From contig JAEQBH010001151.1 in NCBI GenBank assembly GCA_016808115.1, forward strand, positions 469,092-533,091: DNA of 64,000 nt, given 5' to 3'. This document shows positions 24,890 to 37,699 of the stretch, piece after piece. The stretch is from Tetrastigma voinierianum (taxonomy: Eukaryota; Streptophyta; Magnoliopsida; Vitales; Vitaceae). Under the pieces are notes generated by a model that made no database searches, was not told the origin of the DNA, and saw only the letters and a program-made list of their open reading frames with translations. The position numbers and the translations under genes were made by a program. Every line of letters begins with the position of its first letter. Position 1 is the stretch's first letter.

Positions 24890-25691
24890 CTCTTCTTCTT
24901 CTTATCCTCTAAATATAGCTTGCGCTTTCTCTTCTAATGACCAGCCCATCAAAAAGAAACAAACACCTCCTCGTGGCTTTAGCCTCGGGTTCAAGCTCGG
25001 TCAGAAAGCATTGACTTTCCTTTGCCTCTTGCCCTTTCCCTTGAAGCCCTTTCATTTTGAACCATCGAACATGGCCGTGCTTGATTTAATATTCTCATGA
25101 AGGTTTTAAGCATCGTATGCAAAGTCGTGGTGATAGATTCATTCATTTCATTCATGTTATAGTTCATGACAAATCGCTATAAATCTATCGAAGTGAATCT
25201 GTGGATCAAATCGCTTGCTAACTTCAAATGGAAATCCAAGCCTATCAAGGTGCTCATTATAGCCTTTCTCATTTTTAGAACATGAGCACTTAATCAAGCA
25301 CCCTCGCCCATCTCGCAAGGGATGCAAAGGCCTTGTAGTCTCATACCTTTTCGCCTTTGCTTGTCACTGGAACATTTCCTAAGATTGAAGATCATATCAT
25401 GTTTTCTCCATATTTTCCGTATCCTTTTGAAGTTCGTAATCTCATGGTAGCTAGCATCAATCATGCAACATCAATGTAGTCATTATGATGCTTCTCATAA
25501 GCATTCTTTCAAATTTAGAACATTTTCACCGGTTCTTCGTGAGAGGTTCATCCGTGACATAAAGCTTCCTTCGCTTCGAGAACAATTCTCAAATTTCGAA
25601 ACACTGGGTTAGGAAGTTAGTCCCAAGAAGTTTATCCTTCAAGGACTCGATCGCGCAATGACATAGTAGAATTGTTGTTATTGTTGGCCAT
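24890..25691 (-). pseudogene. Copia gag remnant
   Basis: A minus-strand ATG at 25691 opens MANNNNNSTMSLRDRVLEG and meets a stop after 19 codons; a one-base shift continues KLLGTNF and then FRNLRIVLEAKEAL. This is the N-terminus of a UBN2-type copia gag, the protein that forms the virus-like particle. Downstream sequence to about 24.9 kb is low-quality frame with lysine-rich, zinc-knuckle-like pieces only. Confidence 0.7.
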
Positions 25692-28600
25692 CTACAATGA
25701 ATGTGCAAAGTTCGATAAGTATTTGATTATGAAAGATTCTCACTAAATTAACAACCTCAAGAATAATCATATTAATCTAGTGAGCTAAGATCCATATTTT
25801 ACTCAACTTAAGTCACTTTCTGCAATGACACTTAAAATTAAGTTATTTAGTAGGTAACTCTTACCAATTATGACCTCATGTAACTCTTAGATATTTATGG
25901 GATTTTGACATCATATGTCCCGACATGTTTAAAATCCCATCTAATGCCATTAGGCCCAAAACCGTTATGATAACCTAATAAAGTTAAACCATTTTTAAAC
26001 ATATGGGTAGCACCATTACTCATCTTGTCTCACTGATGTAACCTAATGTACTTCTACTTCGTAGAACCCACAAGGTGATAAAAGGTCTGACAAGTGTTTA
26101 AATATGGATGACATGTTAACTTTAAATTTTATGTGAGGGATCTTGATTGATTTTAATTTTCAATTAATAGATCTCATCATACATCTAGCATCACATACTC
26201 ATGTAACATCATACATAGCATCTCATACATGCATATAATAAACGTGTCACAGTATGGCCTTAATCTAGATTGATCTCCATAAGCCACTATGAAGATCAAC
26301 AAGCCATTCCTAGGTAGTAATAAGGCCCATGATGTCGATTTGACCACCTAACTTCATGATAGACACCTAGCCTTCCATCATCATGGTTGGATTGCATGAT
26401 TTCAAATGGTTTCCGCATTGTCTCTTGTTTTATTACAACAATTAAATAAATACTACTAATAGTAAAATAAAATTACAATAAAACAAAAACGACATGCAAG
26501 CCGTATTTAATAATTACAACCCTTGTAAAACAACAATAATAACCTGCCAAACACATTGGTCTAAAAGGCCATACTGTGCACCATGTGAAGCAACATAACA
26601 TGCAAAATATATCATGTTATCATATAGCATAAACAATTTGCATTAAAAGAAATAAATTATAATAGGCGCTGTTTTTAAAACCAATTAAATTTATAAGGGG
26701 CGCTACTACCGAAATGTTACTAGCCTGCTTAGTATTTATTTCAGACCACCATAAATAATCATTGATAACCTAATTGATATATGAATTCAGTCCATGTATT
26801 AACTGATTAAGACAAAGCCATAATCATATAACATGCTATTAAACACTTTAGTGGCAATATCCCATTCTGGACTTAATCATATTAATGAATCCTTGTGTTT
26901 CGGATTCAATCAATTAATACCTTAACAAAACCTATTAACTATGTCGCTCAAGACAAACCACATAATATCACATATATTCAAAAAACGCAAATCACGCCTC
27001 GTAATCATATATACATCACATACATACGATCAAACATGGCATTATCGATTTCAGAAACACAAGTGGTTTCCCTGAAGTACCACCGGCTGGGTTACGTAAT
27101 ATCCAATCTAGTCGAACATAAATGCAAATGAATTTATAATTTTATCCTTAACTCCAATTAAGGATCACATGCTTCATAAGAACCAAGGAAGGGTAAACGA
27201 ACTTACCTCTTTGTAGATCGACCATTGCTTCCTTCAAAGTCTCGCGCCTCTGGTTTATCTCTATCTTCAGCCAAGGTTGCCTTCCGAAAACGACCACCCT
27301 CTACAAGTATCCACATTACCGAACAAATAATGAACGACTTCCGAATGCTAGTTCAGGTTCGCCTTCAAAAATAATTAGGTTTCTCTCGTTTTTGGCTTGT
27401 TCCTTCTTTTTAAAAGACGACCCTCCCCAAAAATATGTCTCACATATATATATCTATATAAGTCCGATAGGTTTTAAATCAAAACGAATTTCCTCTATCG
27501 ATAAGGAAACAAATTTATATCATTATATATTTAAAACGCTTTTAAATAGTAACAATTTAAATTCAAATCCTTAACAGATAAGGAAACGAATTTATTTATA
27601 TTATTATATATTTAAAACTCTTTTAAATTATAACAATTTAAATACGAATTTCCTTATCAGATAAGGAAACGAATTTATATTATTATTTAAAACCCTTTAT
27701 AGATTATTTCCTTATCCAATAAGAAAATATAACAAATTAATTATTTGTTATAATTTAAATCACGAATTTAAACTTTCTCAAAATTAAATTCGAATTTAAA
27801 TAACAACTGATGTGCTGCTTGTAATTTAAAATAATCCTTACTCATTTTAAATTACTACAGAGGAAACCATAACTGCGTATATCTGCCTAATAAAAGTGAG
27901 TTCTTATAGGTTCATTAAACATTGGCAGTAGGCCTAAATTACATTTTGATCCTACAAGTCATAAGTGGCCTCTAGCAAGACATTATGACTACCCAAGTTA
28001 AATGAAAAGCTCATGATCCGAGACAACCTTAATATAGCTAATGACATAATCCTTTTGTCTCATGATATCTTGAGATAAGAATATAAGGTATGGACAAAGT
28101 CAACCTTATATCGTTTCTATATTTGATTACTTCGAAACCCAATTAGATCGACTAAACAATAAAATGACATTGATCTCCATCAATTCATTCGAGCACGGCT
28201 ACATTTCGCCCCACCAAGCCGAGGGGGACCAGATATCTCTTATAAAAAAAGAGGGACAATTTCCATTTTAATCGTCATATCTCACTACATAATTCTTATT
28301 ATGTTCAAGTATAACCTTTATAGTCATCCACTAAAGACAACGCTTACTATATCAAACACAATATTCCTTATGTAGAGAACTATAGCGTATCTCAGTCAGA
28401 AGGATTTAATGATACAACTATTAGAGATTAATTTATGACTCGATCCATGTATTAATCTCTCAAGACGTGTCTGGGTCCAATATTTGTTCTCAAATAAATA
28501 AGATATAATTCTTTGATTTGTATCTCATACACATATTCATCCCATGAATATCAATCAAACTTATAATTAATCTTAATTCATTGTTATTCCATAACAATAA

Positions 28601-28733
28601 CTGGACAGGACATTTAGAATAATTAATAATATTATTCAAGGACATTATATATAATAAATACGCAAATCATCATAATAATAAATTTCATAAATGGTCAAAA
28701 TACCATGTCCATACAACAGGCCCAGACACTACA
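25692..28733 (-). repeat. Copia 5' leader and LTR
   Basis: AT-rich, without genes. The LTR starts on the minus strand at 28733 (TGTAGTGTCTGGG). Its other end is not certain because no clear primer-binding site was found between it and the gag start. A short inverted repeat (TCACAGTATGGCC near 26247 and GGCCATACTGTGC near 26569) lies within it. Frames at 26895-27131 and 27392-27574 are chance. Confidence 0.55.
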
Positions 28734-28738
28734 CTAAC

Positions 28739-30480
28739 AACCAAGACTTCTATGACTTCGTAATCGAGTGCATTAGGCCACCACATTTGCCTTTACTCGT
28801 GATGGTACCCGCAAAGTGAAGTCATAACTCTAGATATTCAATCCATCTACGCTGCCTCATATTGAGGTCCCGCAAAGTAAAGATATACTTTAGACTTTTG
28901 TGGTCCGAAAATACCTCGAATTGTTCACCATATAAATAGTGGCGCCATATTTTCAAAGCGAAGACTATAGCTGCCAACTCTAGGTCATGTGTGTGGTACT
29001 CCCGCCATGCGGTTCTTCAACTGTCGTGAACCATAAGCTACCACTCTCCCGGACTGCATCAGAACACATCCTAGTCTGTCTTTCGAGGCATCACAATATA
29101 CCATGTACCTTTGTCTTCTTTCTGGGACTATCAGAATAGGAGCTGTTGTAAGCCTCCTTTTTAACTCTTGGAATGCCCTCTCACACGGGTCGTTCCACTC
29201 ATACTTGATCTCCTTTCGAGTCAATCTAGCCACAGTGGTGCTAGCTAGAGAAATCCCTCGATGAACCTCCCGTAATACCGCCAATCTCAAGAAACCACTG
29301 CATCTCAAGACTAACTTGACCTCTTCCAACTCATACCAGCTTTCTATCTCTCTCTCAAGGTCTACCGACACACTAAACTCGACACTCCATGTGTCCTAAG
29401 AATTTCACCCGCAGTTTTCAAAACTCACACTTACTAAACTTGGCATACAACTTATGGTCCCTGAGTGCCTAGAGAACAATCCTCAAATGATCTTCACGCT
29501 CCTCCTCAGACTAGTAGTAGATCAAGATGTCGTCAACAAAGACCACAACAACCGATCCAACAGGTCAAATACCCTATGCTCGAGATCCATGAATGCAACT
29601 TGGAGTATTCTAACTCGAAAGGCATTATCAGAACTCAAATGCCCATACCGCTGCTTCTAACCGTTGTCTTAGGGATATTCTCCCTAACTCTCAACTGATA
29701 ATAACCGGTACAGCGATCTATCTTGGAATAGGACTCCGCGCCCCTCTTAGTTGATCAACAAATAATCAATCTCTAAGAATGGATAATTACCTTGATCGTA
29801 ACCTCGTTCTCAACCTGGTTTAGTCGACATTACCGTGAAGAGTCTTATCCTTCTTTTCGCAAAGGTAACCGAGCGCCCCATGGTGGCGCTCGTCTAATGA
29901 AACCCCGTCCAATAAATCTTGTATCCGGACCTCTGAAGTTCCCGCAACTCCAATCGGGCGCCCATCCCCATGTGGAGTCATAAACGGGAGGCCATCAGGT
30001 GTAAACTTAATAACAAAGTCCACATCCTCGCGGCAGAGGTATCCCTGTGAGCTCGTCCTGAAAAGACATCCTCATATCAAGAAACCACTCGAGGTAGACT
30101 CAAATCCTCGTCTCACTGCCCTTCAGGTAAGGTTTGCGCCCCAACTCCATCAACTCCGTCCACCCATCCGAGTCGTACACTATTTAAGGTAAAGCATCAT
30201 GCTTATCCCCCTGGAACATAACACAACTACCATCTTGTGTGTAGGCAGTAACCCTCCTACGATCACATTCAATGACAACCCGATATAACGTCAACCAATC
30301 CATGCCAATAATGACATCAAACTCTGACATGTCCATAACCTGAAAGTCCACCATGAGTGTAATCCCCCGAGATCATAAATAAGGCCCCGACATATCTTAT
30401 CAACCCTCACCTTAGTCCTTAGGGAGAACTCACATGTAACGGCTTTTCCAAGGTCTCAACCTCTAAGCCCAGTTATTTGT
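28739..30480 (-). pseudogene. Element A protease, reverse transcriptase and RNase H, broken
   Basis: From high to low coordinates on the minus strand: the protease C-terminal part EFDVIIGMDWLTLYRVVIEC (about 30.26-30.33 kb); the RT start at 29.8-30.05 kb with FVIKFTPDG and IQDLLDG; the RT core at 29.4-29.75 kb with the conserved frame shattered; and RNase H at 28985-29371 with RLTTAPILIVPERRQRYMVY and CDASKDRLGCVLMQSGRVVA. RNase H continues to 28740, ending ALDYEVIEV where a gypsy element normally has ADALSRK. The copia element begins there. Gag is absent. Confidence 0.88.
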
Positions 30481-30714
30481 TTTCCATATATATCCAATCA
30501 TGCATGAATGCACACAACATGCAACACACATCATGTTATACACCAAAGCACACATAAAAACACAATGCATGCAGTGTTCGAATCCTATCCCATGACTGCC
30601 TAGGTAATCACATACCTAACCCTTGACATCGAGTTGTGAAGCTCATATCAGACACACCTTAATGACCATGGTCTAAACCCATGTCCCTCAAGCCCTAGGT
30701 ACTCGTGTACCTAT
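30481..30714. other. Element A leader, no gag left
   Basis: About 230 bp between the protease remnant and the primer site. An intact element would need more than 1 kb here for gag, so gag has been deleted. Nothing coding is seen. Confidence 0.6.
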
Positions 30715-30726
30715 GCTCTGATACCA
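30715..30726 (-). promoter_or_regulatory. Element A primer-binding site (tRNA-Met type)
   Basis: The minus strand reads TGGTATCAGAGC, complementary to the 3' end of plant initiator tRNA-Met, a few bases inside the 5' LTR. It fixes the orientation and the inner LTR boundary. Confidence 0.93.
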
Positions 30727-30729
30727 AGC

Positions 30730-33700
30730 TATGACACCCTTATCCCGAGGGTCCCGTTGACAATATGTCAAACCGCAGAATTCCTATGGATTTCGGGTGA
30801 CCCGATACCACACTATTGTGTCCCATTTATCGAGATCCATGTTTTCACAAAAATCTGCGTAGCCCTTTGTTCGGCGAGCCCCACCCAACATACAACCTAT
30901 ATAATCATAACCTATCCAAGGTCTTAACAGAAGTAGTATTGACCCCATAGGGTCCATTTGTCCATATCCCCAATATATACATCCCTTTACCAGGACCCAT
31001 TAATTCACATTTAAATCTAAAATATAAAAATAAAACGCTTAATTACAGTCCATAAGAGTCCGATCATAACCCTCTTACCATAATTACATACCAATTATTT
31101 ATACAATAGTCCAAAAGACCACTCATAATTCTTTTACATACAAAAAGATTTTTACAAAAAGTATTGTTAAGGCCACATGTCTGCCTTCTTCACAATCATG
31201 GCCTCGTCGGAGCGCCGTCTCCCTATAAACTCCCTGTACCTGAAAAGGGGGTCCCACGACGGGGTGAGCAAAGCCCAGTAGAGAATAACTCCTACAAGGG
31301 CTACTCCCCATCTAAGTGCAAATGCAATGGTTGCACAAACAAACAAACAAACATTCAAGTAAAATGTCTACATGAATGTTATATGTCATGCATGAAATGT
31401 CTTCATGCCCATATCCCGAGTCACTCATCGACTCCCTTACACATGCCTATGCCAAGTGTGACAACTGTCACTGGTAGTGCTAATGACACACATATACCGA
31501 GCCCTTATCTACCACCACTACTCCAACGCAGTTGCCACCTGGCAACTAACCCCGAGTCAATCCCAACTCCTATCTCACAACTCGAAGTCTATGTGATAAC
31601 CATAACCGTGTGTACTCAGTGGCAACATAACTTTTCATTTATGCCGCTGGTCTCTTACACCAATGTTCCAAGCTTTTCACCTGAGGGGATTAACGACCCC
31701 TTCGCTGGCCCGCCACACACACATTAATTATATTTCACTTTTTATGTTTAACCGTGAGAGATTGATCGACGTCAGCCCAAAGTATGACCTTACTACCCAT
31801 TCACACCAACATTGATAATGATGACCATACTCATGCACACACACCCGAACATAACGCGATGTCCCTATGCATATGCAATGCTAATGCCATCGCATGTTCT
31901 AATGTTACATGGGCGATGGCCACTCATATGAAATCCATTCTTATCAGTTGTACTTCATGTCAAAAGCATATATCGCAAGCACATAAGTTCCCCATATTTC
32001 ATGTCAATATATATAGACATCATATCAAGCATATTAGCATTCATCAATCCATGACTAAACAAATAATGTCATACAGCCTTCCTTAGGCTAACTCATTGAA
32101 ATTCCTACCCAATACACAGCTCACTCACATGCCATGGCATGGACATGTCAAAACCCGGCTATTCACACTGACACAACCAAGTAACCCGCACACTTTGTAC
32201 AAAAAACATAGATTTGAAGCATACGATGATCACCCACTTTCTTCCATAAGAACATGTCTAAAATCTTGACCCATGGGTTTTCCATAGAGTCCAAGCACCC
32301 AAACGGAGTTCGACGAATAGCTATGGCCATCCGTTGGAGGCCTCACATGAATAGTCAGCCCTAGCTCCACACTCTAAATACAAGAAAGACTGCAAAACAT
32401 CGATTTTGGCAAAGTTATGTTCACCTACCGTCCACAGGGCATATGGACGGGAATCTTGACTCAATGGGCTTCCTATAGAGTCTAAGAACACCTCGCGAAC
32501 CCGAGTTCTGGACGGCTAGAAGTTATGACCTTTCATTCAAAACTGGTCAATTTTACTCTCGCTTACACTCGGAATACCATGGATACTCCGATTCCTCGTG
32601 TGGGTCTTAACTCTAATTTGATTAATCTGCTTCTTTGTACTCATTTTTAGATACGGTTTTTTAGGTTCTTCCAACTGGAATCACCCAAATCCTGATCACT
32701 AAACAAATCGACTACTCGGGGCTAAATGTAACTGCCGTAAACCTGCTTGAACATAAATCTCATTTTAATGCATTTCGAGTCCAAAGGTCAATTGATAGAC
32801 CTATATCAAGGAAATATGTTCTTCTATAAGTCTATAGTTTACGTAGAAATTAAAATAACTAAATTCAGCCAAGTTATGGCTAAGTTATGGCCAAAACACG
32901 CCTCAAGGGTAGTCTCAAAATGTATCAGAAAACTGTCTGAACATAACTCCACTTTGAATGCATTTCTGAGTCCAAATGGGTTGGAATTTGGATATACCTA
33001 TTTCAAGTAAATATGTTCTCCTATAAGTCTAGTTTACCCTTAAATTAGAATCACTCAATTCGAAAGAGGAATGACCAAGTTATGACCAAAACATAGTAAG
33101 GGGGTCGAAGGAAAAACTGATTGGACAACATTCTCCACTTTGACACCCACACACACACACATGCCCTGCATACAATTGCCGAGCAGGATAAAACTCCTAC
33201 CTCAAATAGTGATTTGTGGACATCGCCTTTTCCCTATTGAAACCCGAACCCATCCCCGCGAAATCTCGTGGATTCCGATACCCACACATAGCTCTCGTCT
33301 CGTAGAGAAACTTTAACTCTTGACCCAACGAGATCTGACCGACGAAAACTCGTGAATCGTAGAGAGAAGCTTGCCTTTTTCTTTTCTCTCTCTTTCTCTC
33401 TCTCTCTCTCTCTTACTGTTTATCTTAGGCCAAAATGAGATCTTTCGCATGTTTATATTTTTTTGTTATTTCATAATGTGGACATGTGGCTCACGTCGCT
33501 CCACGTGTCACACTTCTTTGGTTTTGTTTTCGCCCCGAAACAATTTATTTCGTCCTAGTTTCAGTTCTATCTATCTTAAATGGATATTCTTTAAATATTT
33601 AACATTTTTTTGAGATTTTTATAAAAATATCGTTTTCAGGGTCCACTCGATGCCCATTCGCCTCGACTCGTGGAAAATCCGACTCCTTTTCTAATTCAAA

Positions 33701-33847
33701 GTAATTCGGCTCGGGTGACTAGATTCGTGAGACGATTCCAACAAGTCTGCTCACATTCGGGAGAGACATCTAGAAAGAATTCCAACAAAATTACCATTTC
33801 GCCTTCCTAACAAAAATTCAAATTTCTAGGTTTTCCTGTGTCTTACA
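30730..33847 (-). repeat. Element A 5' LTR
   Basis: 3118 bp. On the minus strand it begins TGTAAGACAC (33847) and ends GGGTGTCATA beside the primer site. It is homologous to 14156-17301 with many substitutions and small indels, indicating an old insertion. It contains a CT microsatellite at about 33376-33415. Confidence 0.92.
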
Positions 33848-35725
33848 ATATTTGTGGTTAGACATGGTTTCCAAGCAAGTCAAGGTTCGCTGATATGCAG
33901 GCTTTCTTTGTTGTGGATAGAAATTTTTCACCGTGAACGCGATATAAATTTTGTGTCACGACAAGGTTTGGGGCTGGGCCAGGCTTAGGTCGCGAAAATG
34001 GTCTCTTTGCATCGCGACAAAGTTTCCTCAAGAGTGGGATTTTTGCCGTGATAAGACCTTATGTCGCTAATGTGGTTTCCAAGGGATGGTGTTGCACAGG
34101 TGTTTTCTATCACGACCCATCGGCCGTGCTTGCATGATTTAAGGACTCAAGTAAATAAATAGGGAAAACTATGTGGTATTAGTACACCGATACAAAAATA
34201 ATGGAATACCCGAGAATCAATAATTGGCGTAGAATACATGTCTTCAACAAAATAATTGTCCTTTAATTAAATTTTATCATAAAATATTATAAATACTATC
34301 CCCACTATTACATAAATACTATGTGATAATATCTATATTATATTATGGTAATATTTACAATATGTTATGGTATTTAACCCAAAATAATTACTTTTTAAAA
34401 CATAAAATGGGGCTAATCTCATTTTCTATTCTTGATAATTGATTTCTCATTATTTTTGTATTAGTGTGCTTTTCAAACAAATATATGCATTTAATAATGA
34501 AATTAAAAATAAATAACTCTTTATCGACTTTTGAAAAGTTATTTTGAAACTATAGTCATCCTTCCCTTTGTTTCTCTCCTCCTTCCGCCATTGAGCTCCT
34601 AGAGATGATGGGTGATTTTTTTTTTTGTTATTTAACTTAAAATCAACCTTTGCATCATTTTCTTCCCCATATTCGTAGATTTCTTCCAATAAAGTGATTT
34701 ATATCTCATATAAGTGAGTTTATCTTTGTTTTTTTTTGTGTTTTTGTCGTCGATTTGTTGCGACATGTTTTGTCGTCGATTTGTTGCAACTTGTAGTCAG
34801 GTTTAAAATAACTCAACTCAACCATATGGGATATTACCGCTTTAAGCCTAAGGGGCCCCTCACGTTTTTAAATGCGTCTTCTAGGTTGAGAAGAACCCAT
34901 ACTTATATAGAATAAAGCTTTCTCCCTATTCGAGGTGGATGTGACACGACGCTGATCGCTAGTTCCTTTCAAGGGTTTCACGCTCATATGACAGAGTCCG
35001 ATCCGATTAATCATCGATCAAATCATGTTCATGAGTATGCAGATCTAGAATTTTAGGTATTTGAAGCATTTTTTATTATTAAATGCGTAGGGCCTCGGCG
35101 CATCTCTTTCGCTAACTGATGTTGCGTCATCTTAAGTTTTTAGAATTTTTGATTATGTGCTTATATCAATTGTATAATTAACCTAAACCAATAAATTTAT
35201 ATATTTTCAAAAACATAATAAATGATTTTTTTTTGTTTATTTTAATAAACACTATTTATCCTTCCTTACATGTCATCACTTTCACCCATTCAACGTTTTA
35301 AAAAATTAAAATAATAATCTGATAATGACATAATGTGTCTTATATTTTAAGAAATGGGAAGAGAATCCGGTGTCATTGATTATTGAAGTTGGATTTGCAT
35401 TTATTTCTTTTAGAATTTTGAATTGTGTTACTGTTTTTGCTTCAATAGCTGGCTTACAACAACAGCCATCTTGATATCCTCCTTTATTCCCTGATTCTTT
35501 TATCTATGTTTTAAAAATTCTTCAAATTTTGATATATTTTATATGTTAGTTTGTACATTTGCTCTAAGTATGAAAAGAATTTTCAAAAATAAACTGGTTT
35601 GTTTTTCAAATGGTATTTGAAAATTAGATAAGTTTGTATTTGAGTAAATTAACAGTCATTTCTATTTTAAAATCCAATTATCTCGTATCTTTTACTCATT
35701 TTATTTCTTTCAAACATTTTTATAA

Positions 35726-35810
<85 letters not shown>

Positions 35811-36954
35811 TAAATTTGATGGGCAAATTTGACATTTTTAAAAAATGAAACAAATTTTAAATTAATCATAGTCAACAATAGTAGACAAAAAAACTAAATT
35901 ATTGGTTTTTGAATTAAGAAAGCTTAATTATTTCATTTTTTAAAACTAATAGGACTAATTTATAATTTATTTTGCAACATATTTGCAAAAGTTTTTTCCT
36001 GACATGATGGGGAAAATTTTGACAAATTTATAATTCATTGCCATTGGGGTATGTTTTTCGACTCGCTAACTAAGATATGTCATGATTCTGCATTTTCTAT
36101 TTTAAAAACAAATTATTTAGTTCTTTTATTTATTTTATGTTTTTTACAATCATTACTTATAAAAAGTAGAAAAAATACATAGATATTATAGGACCCAAAG
36201 ATAGATGGACAAATAGTATATTTGCTAAAATAAAAACAAATATTAGAGAAAAAACCTAGATGACTTTGAGAGATAAAGAGATTTTGAATTTTTTTAGTCT
36301 CATACACTTTTATTTTTTTTCAAGAGGTCAACAATCAAAGACGGAATTTTCGTCTCTAATAAAAGATCGACCTATTTCTGTCTCTGATTTGAGATGAAAA
36401 TCATTCATTCTCTAATTAGTTTATAATTTTAAGGTTTTTAACACTACTGGTACTCTTTAATTTGAAAAAAAAAAGTTTCAGGATCATAATCCCGAAATTT
36501 TCACACGCTTTCAAAATTAAAATCCCGGAAACATTTCTCTCACTTATTTAAGAAATTTTTTCTATTTTACACATTTTAAGAATATTTTTTTAAATATTAT
36601 TTAAAAAAAAATCCCAAGAAAATCGAAGTCCACCGACAATAAAATGAAATGATGGGCCCCTTCAAAAGGAGGAGTTTTTGGTGATGCTCTGCATTTTAGT
36701 TACACTTGGAGTGCTGAAAAATAAGATATTTTCCTTAAGTTTTTGTACTACTCAAGTAGATATTGTGTTTCTAATTATATCTATGAAAATTCTTTATGTA
36801 GATTCTATCTACCACTTTTTTATAGACTAAGCCTATAAAAATAGGCCATGTCAGCTAATAATATCCCCAATGTGAAATTGTGTTAAAAAAACACCTTTTT
36901 ATCTCTTTTATCTTAAACACATATCTAACTCATCTCAAAATGAAAACAGGAACT
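33848..36954. other. AT-rich flank of element A, no gene seen
   Basis: The first 300 bp (to about 34140) contain scattered TCACGAC, TCGCGAC and related words, like the sequence left of element A (TGTCACGAC at 14081). This is consistent with the two flanks once being joined. Beyond that, no coding family, RNA gene or transposon end is recognised. The minus frame 34450-34689 and others are AT-rich chance frames. Confidence 0.5.
35729..35805. repeat. Long (AT)n microsatellite
   Basis: An uninterrupted AT dinucleotide run of about 77 bases. Confidence 0.95.
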
Positions 36955-37292
36955 TGTTGCACCCTAATTATGAATAAATTTTGCTAGTGATTTTTTATGA
37001 GTACTTTTTATCTACTTTTATCGTCAGCAACTAGATCCATAAATTTCTCATCTATCTCCAATTTAATTTGCTGCTTTTCAGTTCCAAGAAAGTTTTTCGT
37101 TCTCTCTCCTTCTAATTCGTTTTTGGTGCGATTGAAGGATTTGTAGAAATAAGTATATGATACTAAATGAAATAAAGATTCTGAGCTGCAGATTTTGAAC
37201 AACTTTATGTGTACCTAAATCTGATATATTTTTATTAGGTTGATTTTTGGATGCAAAGTGTAAATTTAAGTATTTTGTCAAAAGACCATGAT
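36955..37292. repeat. Dispersed repeat, copy 2
   Basis: Homologous in the same orientation to 1378-1702. In this copy the minus strand is open for 64 codons (37008-37202) and includes NFLGTEKQQIKLEIDEKFMD, a charged, helix-like peptide; copy 1 shows the related but interrupted KLSWAKRQIKLR. I do not recognise a protein family, and the frame may be the relic of an exon carried by the repeat. Confidence 0.75.
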
Positions 37293-37590
37293 TTATAACA
37301 GTCAATTAAAGAGCTAAACTGAGAAATTGAGTTTATTCAACACCATGTAAATATTAATGACGATTCAAGCGAAAGAAAGAAAGAAAAAAGAACACGATGT
37401 AAGATGTAAAAGCCTTTAATTGTATAGCTCAATTAAAATTCAAGAGGGTTTTTAAATTGATTTAATGACTCTAAAAGATGTAGCATTTTAATTGATATGA
37501 CATATTTTTATAAGCTTATTCTATAAATGACTTGGTAGACAAAGTCTATCTATGAAAAATGAGTTAAAATGCCTTGCAAAATGTCACTAG

Positions 37591-37612
37591 TGGTTGTTGT
37601 TGTTGTTGTTTG
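37591..37612. repeat. (GTT)n microsatellite
   Basis: Short run of GTT trinucleotides just before the palindrome array. Confidence 0.85.
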
Positions 37613-37699
37613 TGGTTAAGTGTCATTAGTTCTTCCAAACAAATTTTTTGGATTTCACTAATGAGCTATGAATTATAGGATGATTGAATTTTGGCTACT

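Larger units (their letters stand above)
22130..28733 (-). mobile_element. Ty1/copia retrotransposon inserted in element A, decayed
   Basis: Minus-strand order from right to left is LTR/leader, gag, integrase, RT, RNase H, which is the copia order. The right terminus is TGTAGTGTCTGGG (minus, at 28733), followed outside by CTAAC (28734-28738) and then gypsy RNase H sequence. The left end is poorly defined. About 65 bp at 22138-22202 resemble 27192-27270 (both GGGTAAACGAA(A)CTTACCTC... and TTCAAAGTCTC), so the left LTR seems reduced to a fragment. All domains carry stops or frameshifts. Confidence 0.8.
14156..33847 (-). mobile_element. Ty3/gypsy retrotransposon A, complete but nested and decayed
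   Basis: Outer limits are two homologous 3.1 kb LTRs flanked by the 5-bp duplication ATATT (14151-14155 and 33848-33852). On the minus strand the order is 5' LTR (33847-30730), primer site, protease, reverse transcriptase, RNase H, integrase, chromodomain-like tail, polypurine tract and 3' LTR (17301-14156). The protease-RT-RNase H-integrase order, the integrase C-terminus (GKLSSRYI, HDVFHVSMLRKY) and the long LTRs fit the Tekay/Del group of chromoviruses. There is no room for gag: only 2 kb separate the primer site from RNase H. A solo LTR (18522-21694) and a copia element (about 22130-28733) are inserted. Stops and frameshifts break every domain, so the element cannot act on its own. Confidence 0.9.

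Noticed and set aside
26247..26582. Inverted repeat TCACAGTATGGCC / GGCCATACTGTGC as a transposon
   Set aside because: The arms are only about 13 bp, with no flanking duplication; this is likely chance within the copia leader.
31164..31727. 187-codon open frame
   Set aside because: It lies inside the element A 5' LTR and is not open in the homologous 3' LTR (14.6-15.1 kb).
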